Source: Pseudomonadota bacterium
Lineage (GTDB): Bacteria > Pseudomonadota > Gammaproteobacteria > Steroidobacterales > Woeseiaceae
Direction of reading: 5' to 3'
Assembly: GCA_022567775.1 (NCBI GenBank)
Contig: JADFGH010000142.1
Coordinates: 1-6,259 of the forward strand
DNA: 6,259 nt
The first letter of the stretch is position 1, and each line of letters begins with the position of its first letter. A program made the translations under genes and the position numbers. Of the stretch, positions 1-6,259 are shown piece after piece. The notes under the pieces are model-generated. The model saw only the letters and a program-made list of their open reading frames with translations, made no database searches and had not been told where the DNA came from.

Positions 1-1
1 T

Positions 2-103
2 GAACCCGATGTCCTTCGCGTAGCGCCAGTACCTCTCTACAACGGTTTCGAAGACGTTTACGAATTTACAGATCGACTCAGGATTGCGCTGGGAGAATCG
101 TAG
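2..103 (+). CDS. kynU: Kynureninase, C-terminal end (partial, 5' end outside window)
   Basis: The frame starting at base 2 reads 33 codons to a TAG at 101-103. The peptide contains RVAPVPLYNGFEDVYEF, which closely resembles the C-terminal segment of kynureninases (the human enzyme has a very similar RVAPVPLYNSF stretch followed by DVY and a hydrophobic helix). Kynureninase is a cytosolic PLP-dependent enzyme that cleaves kynurenine or 3-hydroxykynurenine to anthranilate or 3-hydroxyanthranilate plus alanine, in tryptophan breakdown or NAD synthesis. The PLP lysine and the rest of the protein lie outside the window, so integrity cannot be judged. The gene converges on folA, and the stop is followed at once by a small GC-rich hairpin. 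Identification rests on family memory of a short but distinctive C-terminus. Confidence 0.82.
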   Translation, partial: EPDVLRVAPVPLYNGFEDVYEFTDRLRIALGES

Positions 104-105
104 GA

Positions 106-121
106 GCTCGCCCCAGCGAGC
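106..121. terminator. Short GC-rich hairpin just after the kynureninase stop
   Basis: GCTCGC (106-111) pairs perfectly with GCGAGC (116-121) across a 4-base CCCA loop, 2 bases after the kynU stop codon. The position suits a transcript-end structure for the rightward gene, but no T-run follows (the next bases are AACAACCATT), so a classical intrinsic terminator is not supported. It could instead be a 3'-end stabilising stem. Confidence 0.35.
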
Positions 122-123
122 AA

Positions 124-168
124 CAACCATTGAAGGCATGTTTTCTTAACCATACCCTTCAATGGTTG
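124..168. repeat. Perfect 13-bp inverted repeat with 19-base loop
   Basis: CAACCATTGAAGG (124-136) is exactly reverse-complementary to CCTTCAATGGTTG (156-168), with 19 bases between. The loop contains a second AACCAT (148-153) that could pair with ATGGTT (162-167) instead of the outer copy, giving two mutually exclusive folds. No T-run follows on either strand. Possible roles are a 3'-end transcript structure, a protein-binding palindrome or a small mobile-element remnant. The sequence does not decide between them. Confidence 0.7.
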
Positions 169-180
169 CAAAGGATGACC

Positions 181-230
181 AATTCGCCCGGAGCGAATTT
201 GGATCCGATTGGCGTTTTCGCGAAGCGAAG
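181..230. repeat. Two adjacent short hairpins with related GCGAA arms
   Basis: AATTCGC (181-187) pairs with GCGAATT (193-199) over a 5-base loop. Just downstream, TTCGC (217-221) pairs with GCGAA (225-229) over a 3-base loop, extendable by a T-G wobble (216/230). Both share the TTCGC/GCGAA arm, as in REP-like intergenic palindromes, but the copy number in the genome is unknown. An open frame of 74 codons from a TTG at 130 runs across these hairpins and is not considered a gene. Confidence 0.5.
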
Positions 231-374
231 GTCACGGCCAGGGAGGGTCATGATCAATCAACCACCGTCAAATGACGAGGATCGCCCGGTGGCCCGGGCT
301 CCTGCAATTTCCCCAACGAATTTGACGTCCGCTGGTGCCGGCGATGATGGCTAACGCTCGGCAGCACTAAAGAT
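231..374. other. Non-coding stretch between convergent genes, with short palindromes
   Basis: No recognisable gene, RNA gene or strong promoter is seen here. The stretch holds two small perfect palindromes: CGTC/GACG (266-269 with 274-277, 4-base loop) and GCCCGG/CCGGGC (284-289 with 294-299, 4-base loop). They continue the palindrome-rich character of the whole 104-428 gap. No repeated unit longer than about 8 bases was noticed by eye. Confidence 0.5.
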
Positions 375-422
375 CAATCCTCACCGATCGTGACGTCGAC
401 GTTTGTCAGTGCGCGAGGATTG
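375..422 (-). terminator. Possible folA transcript-end stem-loop
   Basis: CAATCCTC (375-382) and GAGGATTG (415-422) form a perfect 8-bp pair enclosing 32 bases. Inside it, TGAC (391-394) can pair with GTCA (405-408), and a 10-base palindrome ACGTCGACGT lies at 393-402. Read leftward from folA, the structure begins 7 bases past the stop and is followed by ATCTTTAG, which is only weakly T-rich. A transcript-end or 3'-stabilising role for the lgt-thyA-folA message is plausible from position. True intrinsic termination is uncertain because the loop is long and the T-run poor. Confidence 0.35.
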
Positions 423-428
423 GGCGAT

Positions 429-917
429 TTATGAGATACGCTCCAGGGTCTGAAAGCTGATCGAAAACAGACGCTCGTCGGTCGGCGGCAACGGTTCGCT
501 CGACACAATCTGCCATTCGTCTTCATTAATTTCCGGAAAAAATGTATCGCCGTTGATCTCCGCATGCACTCTCGTCAGATAAATACGATCTGTCATCGGC
601 AGCAATTGCTCATAGACCTTGCCGCCGCCAATGATCATGACCTCGTCAGCATCACGCGCGAGCACAAGGGCCGTTTCAGCGGTTGCAACGACGTCACATC
701 CCTTTGCTTCGTAATCCGCCTGCCGGGTAATGACAATACTGCGTCGGCCAGGCAGGGCCTCGCCAATGGATTCGAAAGTCAGCCGGCCCATGATCATGGT
801 TTTGCCCATCGTAATTTTCTTGAATCGCCGGAGGTCTTCCGACAAGCGCCACGGCAGGCCACCATCCACGCCTATGACGTTATTCGCCGAGGCGGCGACG
901 ATCATTGATACTTTCAC
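429..917 (-). CDS. folA: Dihydrofolate reductase
   Basis: FolA reduces 7,8-dihydrofolate to tetrahydrofolate with NADPH in the cytosol, regenerating the cofactor oxidised by ThyA. The 162-residue product is close to the E. coli enzyme (159). The motifs appear in family order: NNVIGVDGGLPW (12-23), the substrate-binding acidic residue in LSEDLRRFK (Asp28, equivalent to E. coli Asp27), IMGRLTFESIG, the NADPH-binding loop IGGGKVYEQLLP, and GDTFFPE. The start is GTG at 915-917. Starting there supplies the first strand KVSMIVA, as in many homologues; the ATG at residue 5 (903-905) is the alternative. No strong ribosome-binding site precedes either. It lies 25 bases after the thyA stop and is the last gene of the lgt-thyA-folA operon. 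It looks intact and chromosomal-type rather than a plasmid-borne variant. Confidence 0.96.
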   Translation of the reverse strand: MKVSMIVAASANNVIGVDGGLPWRLSEDLRRFKKITMGKTMIMGRLTFESIGEALPGRRSIVITRQADYEAKGCDVVATAETALVLARDADEVMIIGGGKVYEQLLPMTDRIYLTRVHAEINGDTFFPEINEDEWQIVSSEPLPPTDERLFSISFQTLERIS

Positions 918-942
918 CGGGACTCACACTGCGACTGCAGAA

Positions 943-1737
943 TCAGACTGCGACAGCAGCTTTTATATGAGGATGAAATTCGTAATTCAGAATCTCGAAG
1001 TCCTCAAACTGGTAGTCAAAAATGCTGTCTGGCCGGCGCCTGATCGCCAGTCGTGGCAGTGCGAGGGGCTCACGTGACAGCTGTTCTTCAACCTGCTCGA
1101 GGTGATTCAGATAAAGATGGCAGTCGCCGCCGGTCCAGACAAAATCACCGACTTTAAGATCGGTTTGCTGCGCCAGCATGTGCGTCAATAAGGAATAGGA
1201 GGCGATGTTAAACGGCACTCCCAGAAATATATCGGCGCTGCGCTGATACAGCTGGCATGAAAGTTTGCCCTCGGCAACATAAAACTGAAACATCGTATGG
1301 CACGGCGGCAAAGCCATGTTCGATATCTCGGCGGCATTCCACGCGCTGACGATCATGCGGCGCGAATCCGGATTGTCCCGCAACAGGTCGACGACTTGCT
1401 TGATTTGATCCACGGTATCACCGGACGGCGTTGGCCAGCTGCGCCACTGAACACCATATATCGGACCCAACTCGCCGTTTTCGTCCGCCCACTCATTCCA
1501 GATTGAGATGCCGTGTTCCTGCAGGTAACGGACATTGGATTCGCCGCGCAGGATCCATAGCAGCTCATGGATGATTGATTTGGTATGCAGCTTCTTGGTG
1601 GTGACCAGCGGAAAACCCTGGCTGAGATCGAAGCGCATCTGGTGGCCGAAAACGCTGAGTGTGCCGGTGCCGGTTCGATCTTGCTTGCTTGCACCATGGT
1701 CACGAACATGGCGCATCATCGACAGGTATTGCTGCAT
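943..1737 (-). CDS. thyA: Thymidylate synthase
   Basis: ThyA methylates dUMP to dTMP using 5,10-methylenetetrahydrofolate and releases dihydrofolate, the substrate of the adjacent folA product. Starting at the ATG at 1737 gives 264 residues, the E. coli length, and the active-site residues fall on E. coli numbers: Arg21, Arg126-Arg127, nucleophile Cys146 in LPPCH, Arg166 and Asp169 in QRSADIFLG, Asn177, and His207/Tyr209 in GGDCHLY. Residue 206 is Cys where E. coli has Thr. A longer in-frame ATG at 1767 would add ten charged residues ([10 protein letters not shown]) overlapping lgt and breaking this alignment, so it is rejected. The start lies 1 base after the lgt stop, with AGGAGG 12 bases upstream inside lgt. 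Translational coupling is likely. Confidence 0.97.
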   Translation of the reverse strand: MQQYLSMMRHVRDHGASKQDRTGTGTLSVFGHQMRFDLSQGFPLVTTKKLHTKSIIHELLWILRGESNVRYLQEHGISIWNEWADENGELGPIYGVQWRSWPTPSGDTVDQIKQVVDLLRDNPDSRRMIVSAWNAAEISNMALPPCHTMFQFYVAEGKLSCQLYQRSADIFLGVPFNIASYSLLTHMLAQQTDLKVGDFVWTGGDCHLYLNHLEQVEEQLSREPLALPRLAIRRRPDSIFDYQFEDFEILNYEFHPHIKAAVAV

Positions 1738-1738
1738 G

Positions 1739-2533
1739 TCAGGCCGTTGCCTCCTGTGTTCGATCATTCCTGTAGGCCAGGAACAATATTGCCGCGCCGA
1801 ACAAAATCATCGGTGCGGTCAGGACCTGCCCCATCGTAACCCAACCCAACGCGAGGTAGCCAAAATCTGCATCCGGCACGCGTACGAACTCGATGCAAAA
1901 GCGCATTACGCCGTAACAGAGAAGGAACATCCCTGAGATGGCCATATGTGGCCTTTGCCTGGCTGAAAATATCCAGAGAATAAGAAACAGGGCGAGACCC
2001 TCGAACAGCGCCTCGTAAAGCTGAGAGGGGTGCAGGCCGACGCCGTTAATATTGAATGCCCACGGCAGGTCAGTCGGCTTGCCCCACAACTCGCCATTGA
2101 TGAAATTGCCGATGCGCCCGGTACCGAGACCAATCGGGACCATGGGTGCGACAAAATCGGTAACTTCAAACATGCCGGTGCCCAGGACACGGCGCCCGTA
2201 CAACCACAACGCCACCATCACGCCGATCAGCCCGCCGTGGAACGACATACCGCCCTGGGTGATCTTGAAGACATACAGCGGATCCTGCAGCCAGTATTCC
2301 CAGCCGTAGAAAAATGCATAGCCGAGGCGGCCGCCCAGGATAACGCCGAGCATGCCGTAGAAGATCAGGTCATCGACCTGCTCCGGCTTGACGATCGACC
2401 AGCTTTGTTGCGAACGCTTGCGCGCAAGAAGCCACGCCCCGACGAATCCGAGCACGTACATCAGGCCGTACCAGCGAACAGCAAGGGGCCCGATCGAGAA
2501 AATGACCGGGTCAATTTCCGGGTAGGTGAGCAT
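1739..2533 (-). CDS. lgt: Prolipoprotein diacylglyceryl transferase
   Basis: Lgt is an inner-membrane enzyme that transfers diacylglycerol from phosphatidylglycerol to the lipobox cysteine of prelipoproteins, the first step of lipoprotein maturation. The 264-residue protein begins [20 protein letters not shown], as Lgt N-termini do. It carries the [11 protein letters not shown] motif (His99, equivalent to the essential E. coli His103), the Lgt signature [13 protein letters not shown] (139-151), HPSQLYE (168-174) and the RF-x-EF-x-R-x-PD segment (211-221). Hydrophobic stretches near 14-37, 55-77, 98-113, 177-190, 201-216 and 234-254 fit a multi-pass membrane protein. It is the first gene of a leftward operon with thyA and folA. 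No strong Shine-Dalgarno sequence precedes its ATG. It appears intact. Confidence 0.96.
   Translation of the reverse strand: MLTYPEIDPVIFSIGPLAVRWYGLMYVLGFVGAWLLARKRSQQSWSIVKPEQVDDLIFYGMLGVILGGRLGYAFFYGWEYWLQDPLYVFKITQGGMSFHGGLIGVMVALWLYGRRVLGTGMFEVTDFVAPMVPIGLGTGRIGNFINGELWGKPTDLPWAFNINGVGLHPSQLYEALFEGLALFLILWIFSARQRPHMAISGMFLLCYGVMRFCIEFVRVPDADFGYLALGWVTMGQVLTAPMILFGAAILFLAYRNDRTQEATA
1750..1755 (-). promoter_or_regulatory. Ribosome-binding site of thyA inside lgt
   Basis: On the minus strand AGGAGG lies 12 bases before the ATG at 1737, within the last codons of lgt. It is a full Shine-Dalgarno match but spaced further than the usual 5-9 bases. It supports the 1737 start over the ATG at 1767, which lies upstream of this site, and suggests that ribosomes finishing lgt feed thyA. 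Confidence 0.6.
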
Positions 2534-2614
2534 CGTGCAAGTCTATATCAATGGAGCCGCTTTCCGCGAGGGTCGATCGGTTATAGTTCCCGTCCTGATA
2601 AGCATTGCCCGTCT
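2534..2614. promoter_or_regulatory. Divergent intergenic region with overlapping opposite -10-like elements
   Basis: This 81-bp gap must carry the promoters of both the leftward lgt-thyA-folA operon and the rightward pair, unless they lie inside genes. TATAGT at 2582-2587 (+) and TATAAC at 2585-2580 (-) each match the sigma70 -10 consensus at 5 of 6 positions and share the same central TATA. No good -35 box is visible at the right distance on either strand. No operator or riboswitch was recognised. Confidence 0.35.
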
Positions 2615-4699
2615 ATGAGCCATCAATCGACCAATCGACTCGCCAAAGAGACCAGCCCGTACCTGCTGCAGCACGCTGATAATCCCGTCGACTGGTATCC
2701 CTGGGGCCCGGAGGCGCTGCAACTGGCGCAGAATTCCGGCAAGCCGATTTTGCTGTCGATCGGCTACTCGGCGTGCCATTGGTGCCACGTCATGGCGCAC
2801 GAGTCATTCGAGGACGATGCGACGGCTGCCTTGATGAACGAGCACTTCGTTAACATCAAGGTTGATCGCGAGGAACGGCCGGACATCGACAAGATCTACC
2901 AGACTGCACACCAATTACTTACTCAACGAGCGGGCGGCTGGCCGCTGACGATGTTCATCAATCCGGACGACCAGCGCCCGTTTTTCGGTGGCACGTATTT
3001 TCCGAACGTCGCGCGCTATGGCATGCCGTCGTTTACTGATTTGATCACCCGGGTGGCCGACCATTTCAAAGCCCACAAGGACGACGTCGAGAGCCAGGGC
3101 CGGCAGCTCGTCGACATATTCAGCAAACTCGAACCGCGCTCAGCAGACGATGGACTCGAACTCTCCTTCGAGCCGTTAAGCTCGGCGCGCCAAAAAATCG
3201 GGCAATCCTTCGATATGGAATACGGTGGCATCGGCAACGCACCCAAGTTCCCACACCCGACCACCATCGACCGGCTGCTCCGGCACTGGCGCAGCAGCGC
3301 ACACAGTGCCAAGCCCGATGTTGACGCGCTCTTCATGGTTTCGCTGACACTGACTCGCATGGCCGAAGGCGGCATTTACGATCAACTCGGCGGCGGCTTC
3401 TGCCGCTATTCGGTTGACCGGTACTGGCAAATCCCGCATTTCGAAAAAATGCTGTACGACAACGGTCCGTTACTTGCGTTGTATGCGCAGGCTGGTCTCG
3501 CGACGGGTGATGCAATGTACCGGCGGATCGCCAACGAGACGGCCGACTGGATTCTTGCGGACATGCAATCGCCCAACGGCGGTTTCTACTCGACCCGCGA
3601 TGCAGACTCGGAGGGCGAAGAAGGGCTTTACTACGTCTGGACTCCCGAGGAAGTACAAGCGCTCTTGAGTGGCGAGCAATATGAGGTCTTCGCGAGGCAC
3701 TTTGGCCTCAATGCGGAGGCAAACTTCGAGGGAAAATGGCATCTCACCGTTCGCGAAACCGAAAAAGCCATCGCGGAAGACTGCGGTATGACCGAGCAGG
3801 CCGTCGCTGAGCTCATCAATGCTGCGAGGGCGACGCTGCTCAAGGTGCGAGCCAAGCGCGTTGCGCCCGGGCGTGATGAAAAACAGCTCACGTCATGGAA
3901 CGCACTCATGATTCGCGGGCTTGCCATTGCCGGGCTGGCCCTTGGACGAAATGACCTGATCGAGTCTGCAGGAAAATCCGCTGACTTTATTCGGAAAAAT
4001 ATGATGGTAAACGGTCGTCTTCTCGCAAGTTTCAAAGATGGCCAGGCAAAATTTCCTGCTTATCTCGACGACCACGCCTTTCTGCTTGATGCACTGCTCG
4101 AGTTATTACAGGCCGACTGGAACAATAGCTACCTCGGCTTCGCGATCGAGCTGGCTGATTTGTTGCTCGATCATTTCTACGACCCGGAAAAAGGCGGCTT
4201 TTTCTTTACGGCAGACGATCACGAGACCCTGATACACCGGCCGAAGCCGCTGGCGGACGAAGCGGTACCATCGGGAAATGGGATTGCGGCTTTCGCATTG
4301 CAGCGCCTGGGCTTCCTGCTGGGGGATACGCGTTATCTCGATGCAGCGGAAAAAACCTTGAGAAATGCGTGGCGCGCAATAGATGAGTACCCTCACGGAC
4401 ATGTATCGCTGCTTAATGCACTCGAGGAGTATCTTCACCATCCTGAGATAATCATCATACGCGGCGATGCCGAAGAGATCAGTCGCTGGCGGGATAGTGC
4501 CGCAATGATTTATGCACCTCGTCGCTTAGTGTTCGCGATTCCCTCGGAAACCGAAGAACTGCCCGGCAGTCTTGCCGAGCGCAAGCCAGTGCCTGACGAA
4601 ACCATCGCGTATCGATGCGTGGGTAGCCATTGCTCTCTACCGATCAGCAGTTGGCAAGCACTGGCTGCTGAATTGAGCGAAACTAAGGAAAAGAATTGA
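2615..4699 (+). CDS. YyaL/SPATA20-family protein: thioredoxin-like (DUF255) domain plus six-hairpin glycosidase-like domain
   Basis: This is a 694-residue protein of the conserved family that includes B. subtilis YyaL and human SPATA20. Its biochemical function is not established. The N-terminal thioredoxin-like domain (about 5-165) holds the family motifs [20 protein letters not shown] (7-26), a CHWC redox-type motif (Cys54, Cys57), [10 protein letters not shown] (83-92), GGWPLTMF (107-114) and GGTYFP (125-130). The rest resembles an (alpha/alpha)6-barrel, with [11 protein letters not shown] (252-262) and [10 protein letters not shown] (274-283). The ATG at 2615 is chosen because conserved sequence begins within six residues. 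The frame stays open 195 codons further upstream, but that part is antisense to lgt and has no family match. No clear Shine-Dalgarno sequence precedes the start. No signal peptide is seen, so it is presumably cytosolic. It is full length and is followed after 1 base by the amidase gene. Confidence 0.92.
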   Translation: MSHQSTNRLAKETSPYLLQHADNPVDWYPWGPEALQLAQNSGKPILLSIGYSACHWCHVMAHESFEDDATAALMNEHFVNIKVDREERPDIDKIYQTAHQLLTQRAGGWPLTMFINPDDQRPFFGGTYFPNVARYGMPSFTDLITRVADHFKAHKDDVESQGRQLVDIFSKLEPRSADDGLELSFEPLSSARQKIGQSFDMEYGGIGNAPKFPHPTTIDRLLRHWRSSAHSAKPDVDALFMVSLTLTRMAEGGIYDQLGGGFCRYSVDRYWQIPHFEKMLYDNGPLLALYAQAGLATGDAMYRRIANETADWILADMQSPNGGFYSTRDADSEGEEGLYYVWTPEEVQALLSGEQYEVFARHFGLNAEANFEGKWHLTVRETEKAIAEDCGMTEQAVAELINAARATLLKVRAKRVAPGRDEKQLTSWNALMIRGLAIAGLALGRNDLIESAGKSADFIRKNMMVNGRLLASFKDGQAKFPAYLDDHAFLLDALLELLQADWNNSYLGFAIELADLLLDHFYDPEKGGFFFTADDHETLIHRPKPLADEAVPSGNGIAAFALQRLGFLLGDTRYLDAAEKTLRNAWRAIDEYPHGHVSLLNALEEYLHHPEIIIIRGDAEEISRWRDSAAMIYAPRRLVFAIPSETEELPGSLAERKPVPDETIAYRCVGSHCSLPISSWQALAAELSETKEKN
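4685..4689 (+). promoter_or_regulatory. Ribosome-binding site of the amidase gene
   Basis: AAGGA lies 11 bases before the ATG at 4701, inside the last codons of the YyaL-like gene. Its position supports the 4701 start (which includes the Tat signal) rather than the internal ATG at 4809, which has no comparable site upstream, and it fits translational coupling of the two genes. Confidence 0.5.
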
Positions 4700-4700
4700 T

Positions 4701-6227
4701 ATGACCAACAAACCCAAGACATCACGCCGCGAGTTCCTGTTCTGGAGTGCAGCACTCGCATCCGGCGCAGCCGCTTGCGGCAGAACGGAAACTGAATCGG
4801 GCGCAGCAATGACATCACCACTGACAGATTTATCGGCAACAGATGCGGTCGCAGCTATGCGGCAGGGAGACATGGCGGCGGAGGCATACGCGACTGCCCT
4901 CCTCGACCGCTGTAAAGCTGGCAAACATTTAAACGCGTTCATCAGCTTTGAACCGGAACGTGTTCTGCAGGCGGCAAGGGCAGCAGACAAGAAGCGCACA
5001 TCAGGAGCCGCTCTCGGCTCATTACATGGATTGCCGATTCCTGTGAAGGATAGCGTCAACACAAAAGACTATCCGACCACCGGCGGCACGACAGCGCTGA
5101 AGAACTTCTTTCCTGCCGAAGATGCCGAACTCGTAACGAGGCTCAAGAGGGCTGGTGCTATTGTCTTGGGCAAGACCAATATCCACGAACTGTCGTTCGG
5201 CTGGACCAGCAATAACCAGGCATTTGGTGCAGTCCACAATCCCTATGACACGTCCCGCATTCCTGGTGGCAGCAGCGGCGGTACCGCGGCGGCCATCGCC
5301 GCCAGGATGGCACCCATTGGAATCGCCGAGGATACCCAGGGCTCGATCCGCGTGCCTGCCGCAATGTGCGGCATCTATGGCTTTCGGCCGAGCCAGAACC
5401 GCTATCCGAATCAGGGCGTTATACCGATCACGCCCTTGTTCGACCAGGTAGGGCCGCTCACGCGCAACGTCGCCGACCTCGCCCTGTTCGACCACGTCAT
5501 GACCGGCGAACCGATCGTCGATACTGCGGCACCGATTGCAGGCCTGCGGCTTGGCGTTCCCCGTGAATACTTTTACGGCATGCTCGATTCCGAAGTGGAG
5601 CGAGTAACCAACGAGGCATTGAAGAAGCTCGTGGACGCAGGCGTGGTATTGGTTGAAGCCGACGTTCCGGACCTCGGGAAACTGATCTCATTAACGACTG
5701 ACGCTATTCAGGGCTACCACGTCAAGCCAATGCTCATCAAATACCTGGAAGAGTTCGATACCGGTGTGACTTTTGACCAGTTGATGGAACAGGCAAGTCC
5801 GGACATCAAAGCCGCGTTCGACCTGTATGTATTGGGTGGCGCGGCAACACCGACGGAGGAAGATTTCATTGCCGCACGCGATGAACATCTGCCGGCACTT
5901 CGAAAAACGCTCGCAGATTACTATCGCGACAACGATCTGGCCGCGATGATCTTTCCTGCAGCACAAATCGCGGCACCGCCGATCGGGCATGATGAGGAAA
6001 CGATGATGAATGGCAAGACCGTTCCATTCGCGCCGGTCATCAGCCGCAACATTTCGCCGGGCAGCACTGGGAGCCTTCCCGGCATCATCGTGCCGGCCGA
6101 TCTCAACAATGAGGGATTGCCTGTCTGCCTCGAACTCGATGGCCCGGCGGGCAGCGACCGGGCACTGCTCGGCATCGGCCTCGCTATCGAAAAGGTACTA
6201 GGTCACCTGCCACCGCCAGCCATCTAA
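4701..6227 (+). CDS. Amidase-signature family hydrolase with Tat signal, possible lipoprotein
   Basis: This is a 508-residue Ser-cisSer-Lys hydrolase that cleaves carboxamides; the substrate is unknown. Lys116 (in LPIPVKDS), Ser191 (in PGGSSGG) and nucleophile Ser215 (in DTQGSIRVP) are spaced 75 and 24 residues apart, the same as Lys142/Ser217/Ser241 of fatty acid amide hydrolase. Gln213 sits where the family normally has Gly or Ala. The N-terminus has a twin-arginine motif SRREFL (8-13), a hydrophobic stretch, and AAAC ending at Cys26, followed by a polar linker. This predicts export of the folded enzyme by Tat, with signal peptidase I cleavage or, less certainly, lipidation at Cys26 (position -3 is Ala rather than the usual Leu). 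The general sequence recalls mandelamide or indoleacetamide hydrolases, but this is a weak impression. The start is 1 base after the YyaL-like stop. The gene appears intact. Confidence 0.92.
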   Translation: MTNKPKTSRREFLFWSAALASGAAACGRTETESGAAMTSPLTDLSATDAVAAMRQGDMAAEAYATALLDRCKAGKHLNAFISFEPERVLQAARAADKKRTSGAALGSLHGLPIPVKDSVNTKDYPTTGGTTALKNFFPAEDAELVTRLKRAGAIVLGKTNIHELSFGWTSNNQAFGAVHNPYDTSRIPGGSSGGTAAAIAARMAPIGIAEDTQGSIRVPAAMCGIYGFRPSQNRYPNQGVIPITPLFDQVGPLTRNVADLALFDHVMTGEPIVDTAAPIAGLRLGVPREYFYGMLDSEVERVTNEALKKLVDAGVVLVEADVPDLGKLISLTTDAIQGYHVKPMLIKYLEEFDTGVTFDQLMEQASPDIKAAFDLYVLGGAATPTEEDFIAARDEHLPALRKTLADYYRDNDLAAMIFPAAQIAAPPIGHDEETMMNGKTVPFAPVISRNISPGSTGSLPGIIVPADLNNEGLPVCLELDGPAGSDRALLGIGLAIEKVLGHLPPPAI

Positions 6228-6234
6228 TCAAATT

Positions 6235-6259
6235 GGGGTCAGAGCCGGAAACGGACCCC
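6235..6259. repeat. Palindromic repeat at the right edge (REP-like, probably truncated by the window)
   Basis: GGGGTC (6235-6240) pairs with GACCCC (6254-6259). CG (6246-6247) can also pair with CG (6252-6253) to close a GAAA tetraloop, leaving AGAGC bulged. The block begins 7 bases after the amidase stop. Sequences of the form TTGGGGTCAGAGCC are, from memory, a common dispersed intergenic repeat in environmental gammaproteobacteria, often near IS200-like REP-associated transposases. No transposase is visible here. It could also be the stem of a terminator whose T-run lies beyond the window. Confidence 0.5.

Noticed and set aside
124..168. Integron attC site
   Set aside because: The conserved RYYYAAC and GTTRRRY core boxes are not present at the arm ends, and no integrase or cassette array is visible.
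130..357. 74-residue frame starting at TTG in the kynU-folA gap
   Set aside because: Weak start without a suitable ribosome-binding site, no recognisable domain, and it runs through several hairpins. An internal ATG at 175 also lacks properly spaced ribosome-binding support. A real small protein cannot be fully excluded.
564..908. 114-residue frame antisense to folA
   Set aside because: Shadow of folA, with no domain or independent start signal.
1738..1767. Longer ThyA start giving 274 residues
   Set aside because: It would add ten charged residues overlapping lgt; the 264-residue form puts every catalytic residue at its E. coli position and has AGGAGG upstream.
2030..2614. 195-codon upstream extension of the YyaL-like reading frame, antisense to lgt
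   Set aside because: It is the opposite strand of a clear lgt gene, shows no family similarity, and the conserved YyaL N-terminus begins right after the ATG at 2615. An open antisense frame is common opposite GC-rich genes.
4809..4811. Internal ATG as a cytosolic start of the amidase
   Set aside because: No ribosome-binding site precedes it, and the upstream 36 codons encode a well-formed twin-arginine signal with its own site at 4685-4689.
1..6259. CRISPR array, tRNA or rRNA gene, phage genes, toxin-antitoxin or defence system
   Set aside because: No regularly spaced direct repeats, cloverleaf, or proteins of these families were seen on either strand; nearly all sequence is accounted for by the six genes listed.

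Overview
This 6.3 kb window looks like chromosomal DNA of a moderately GC-rich proteobacterium, most likely a gammaproteobacterium. The evidence is the gene order lgt-thyA-folA, a ThyA whose length and catalytic residue numbering match E. coli exactly, and an E. coli-like Lgt. The exact taxon cannot be fixed from sequence alone.

Layout. Positions 2-103 (+) are the last 33 codons of a kynureninase gene that enters from the left edge. Positions 104-428 have no convincing gene but are unusually rich in inverted repeats: one perfect 13-bp pair, several short perfect hairpins, and a nested stem just past folA. Positions 429-2533 (-) are a compact operon read right to left: lgt (prolipoprotein diacylglyceryl transferase), thyA (thymidylate synthase, starting 1 base after the lgt stop) and folA (dihydrofolate reductase, with a GTG start). 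An 81-bp divergent gap (2534-2614) separates lgt from a rightward pair: a YyaL/SPATA20-type thioredoxin-domain protein (2615-4699) and an amidase-signature enzyme with a twin-arginine signal (4701-6227). The last 25 bases form a GGGGTC...GACCCC stem that looks like the start of a dispersed palindromic repeat.

How the genes work together. ThyA and FolA are two halves of one cycle: ThyA makes dTMP and releases dihydrofolate, and FolA regenerates tetrahydrofolate. Lgt acts on membrane lipoproteins and shares transcription rather than pathway. The YyaL-like protein and the amidase are separated by 1 base, so they are probably co-transcribed and translationally coupled, but no shared function is established. 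The amidase is predicted to be exported folded by the Tat system, possibly as a lipoprotein, in which case Lgt would act on it.

No clearly new multi-gene system is visible. The points most worth a second look are the Tat-targeted amidase with a Gln at an oxyanion-loop position, its coupling to an uncharacterised YyaL-family protein, the palindrome-rich gap after kynureninase, and the repeat at the right edge.
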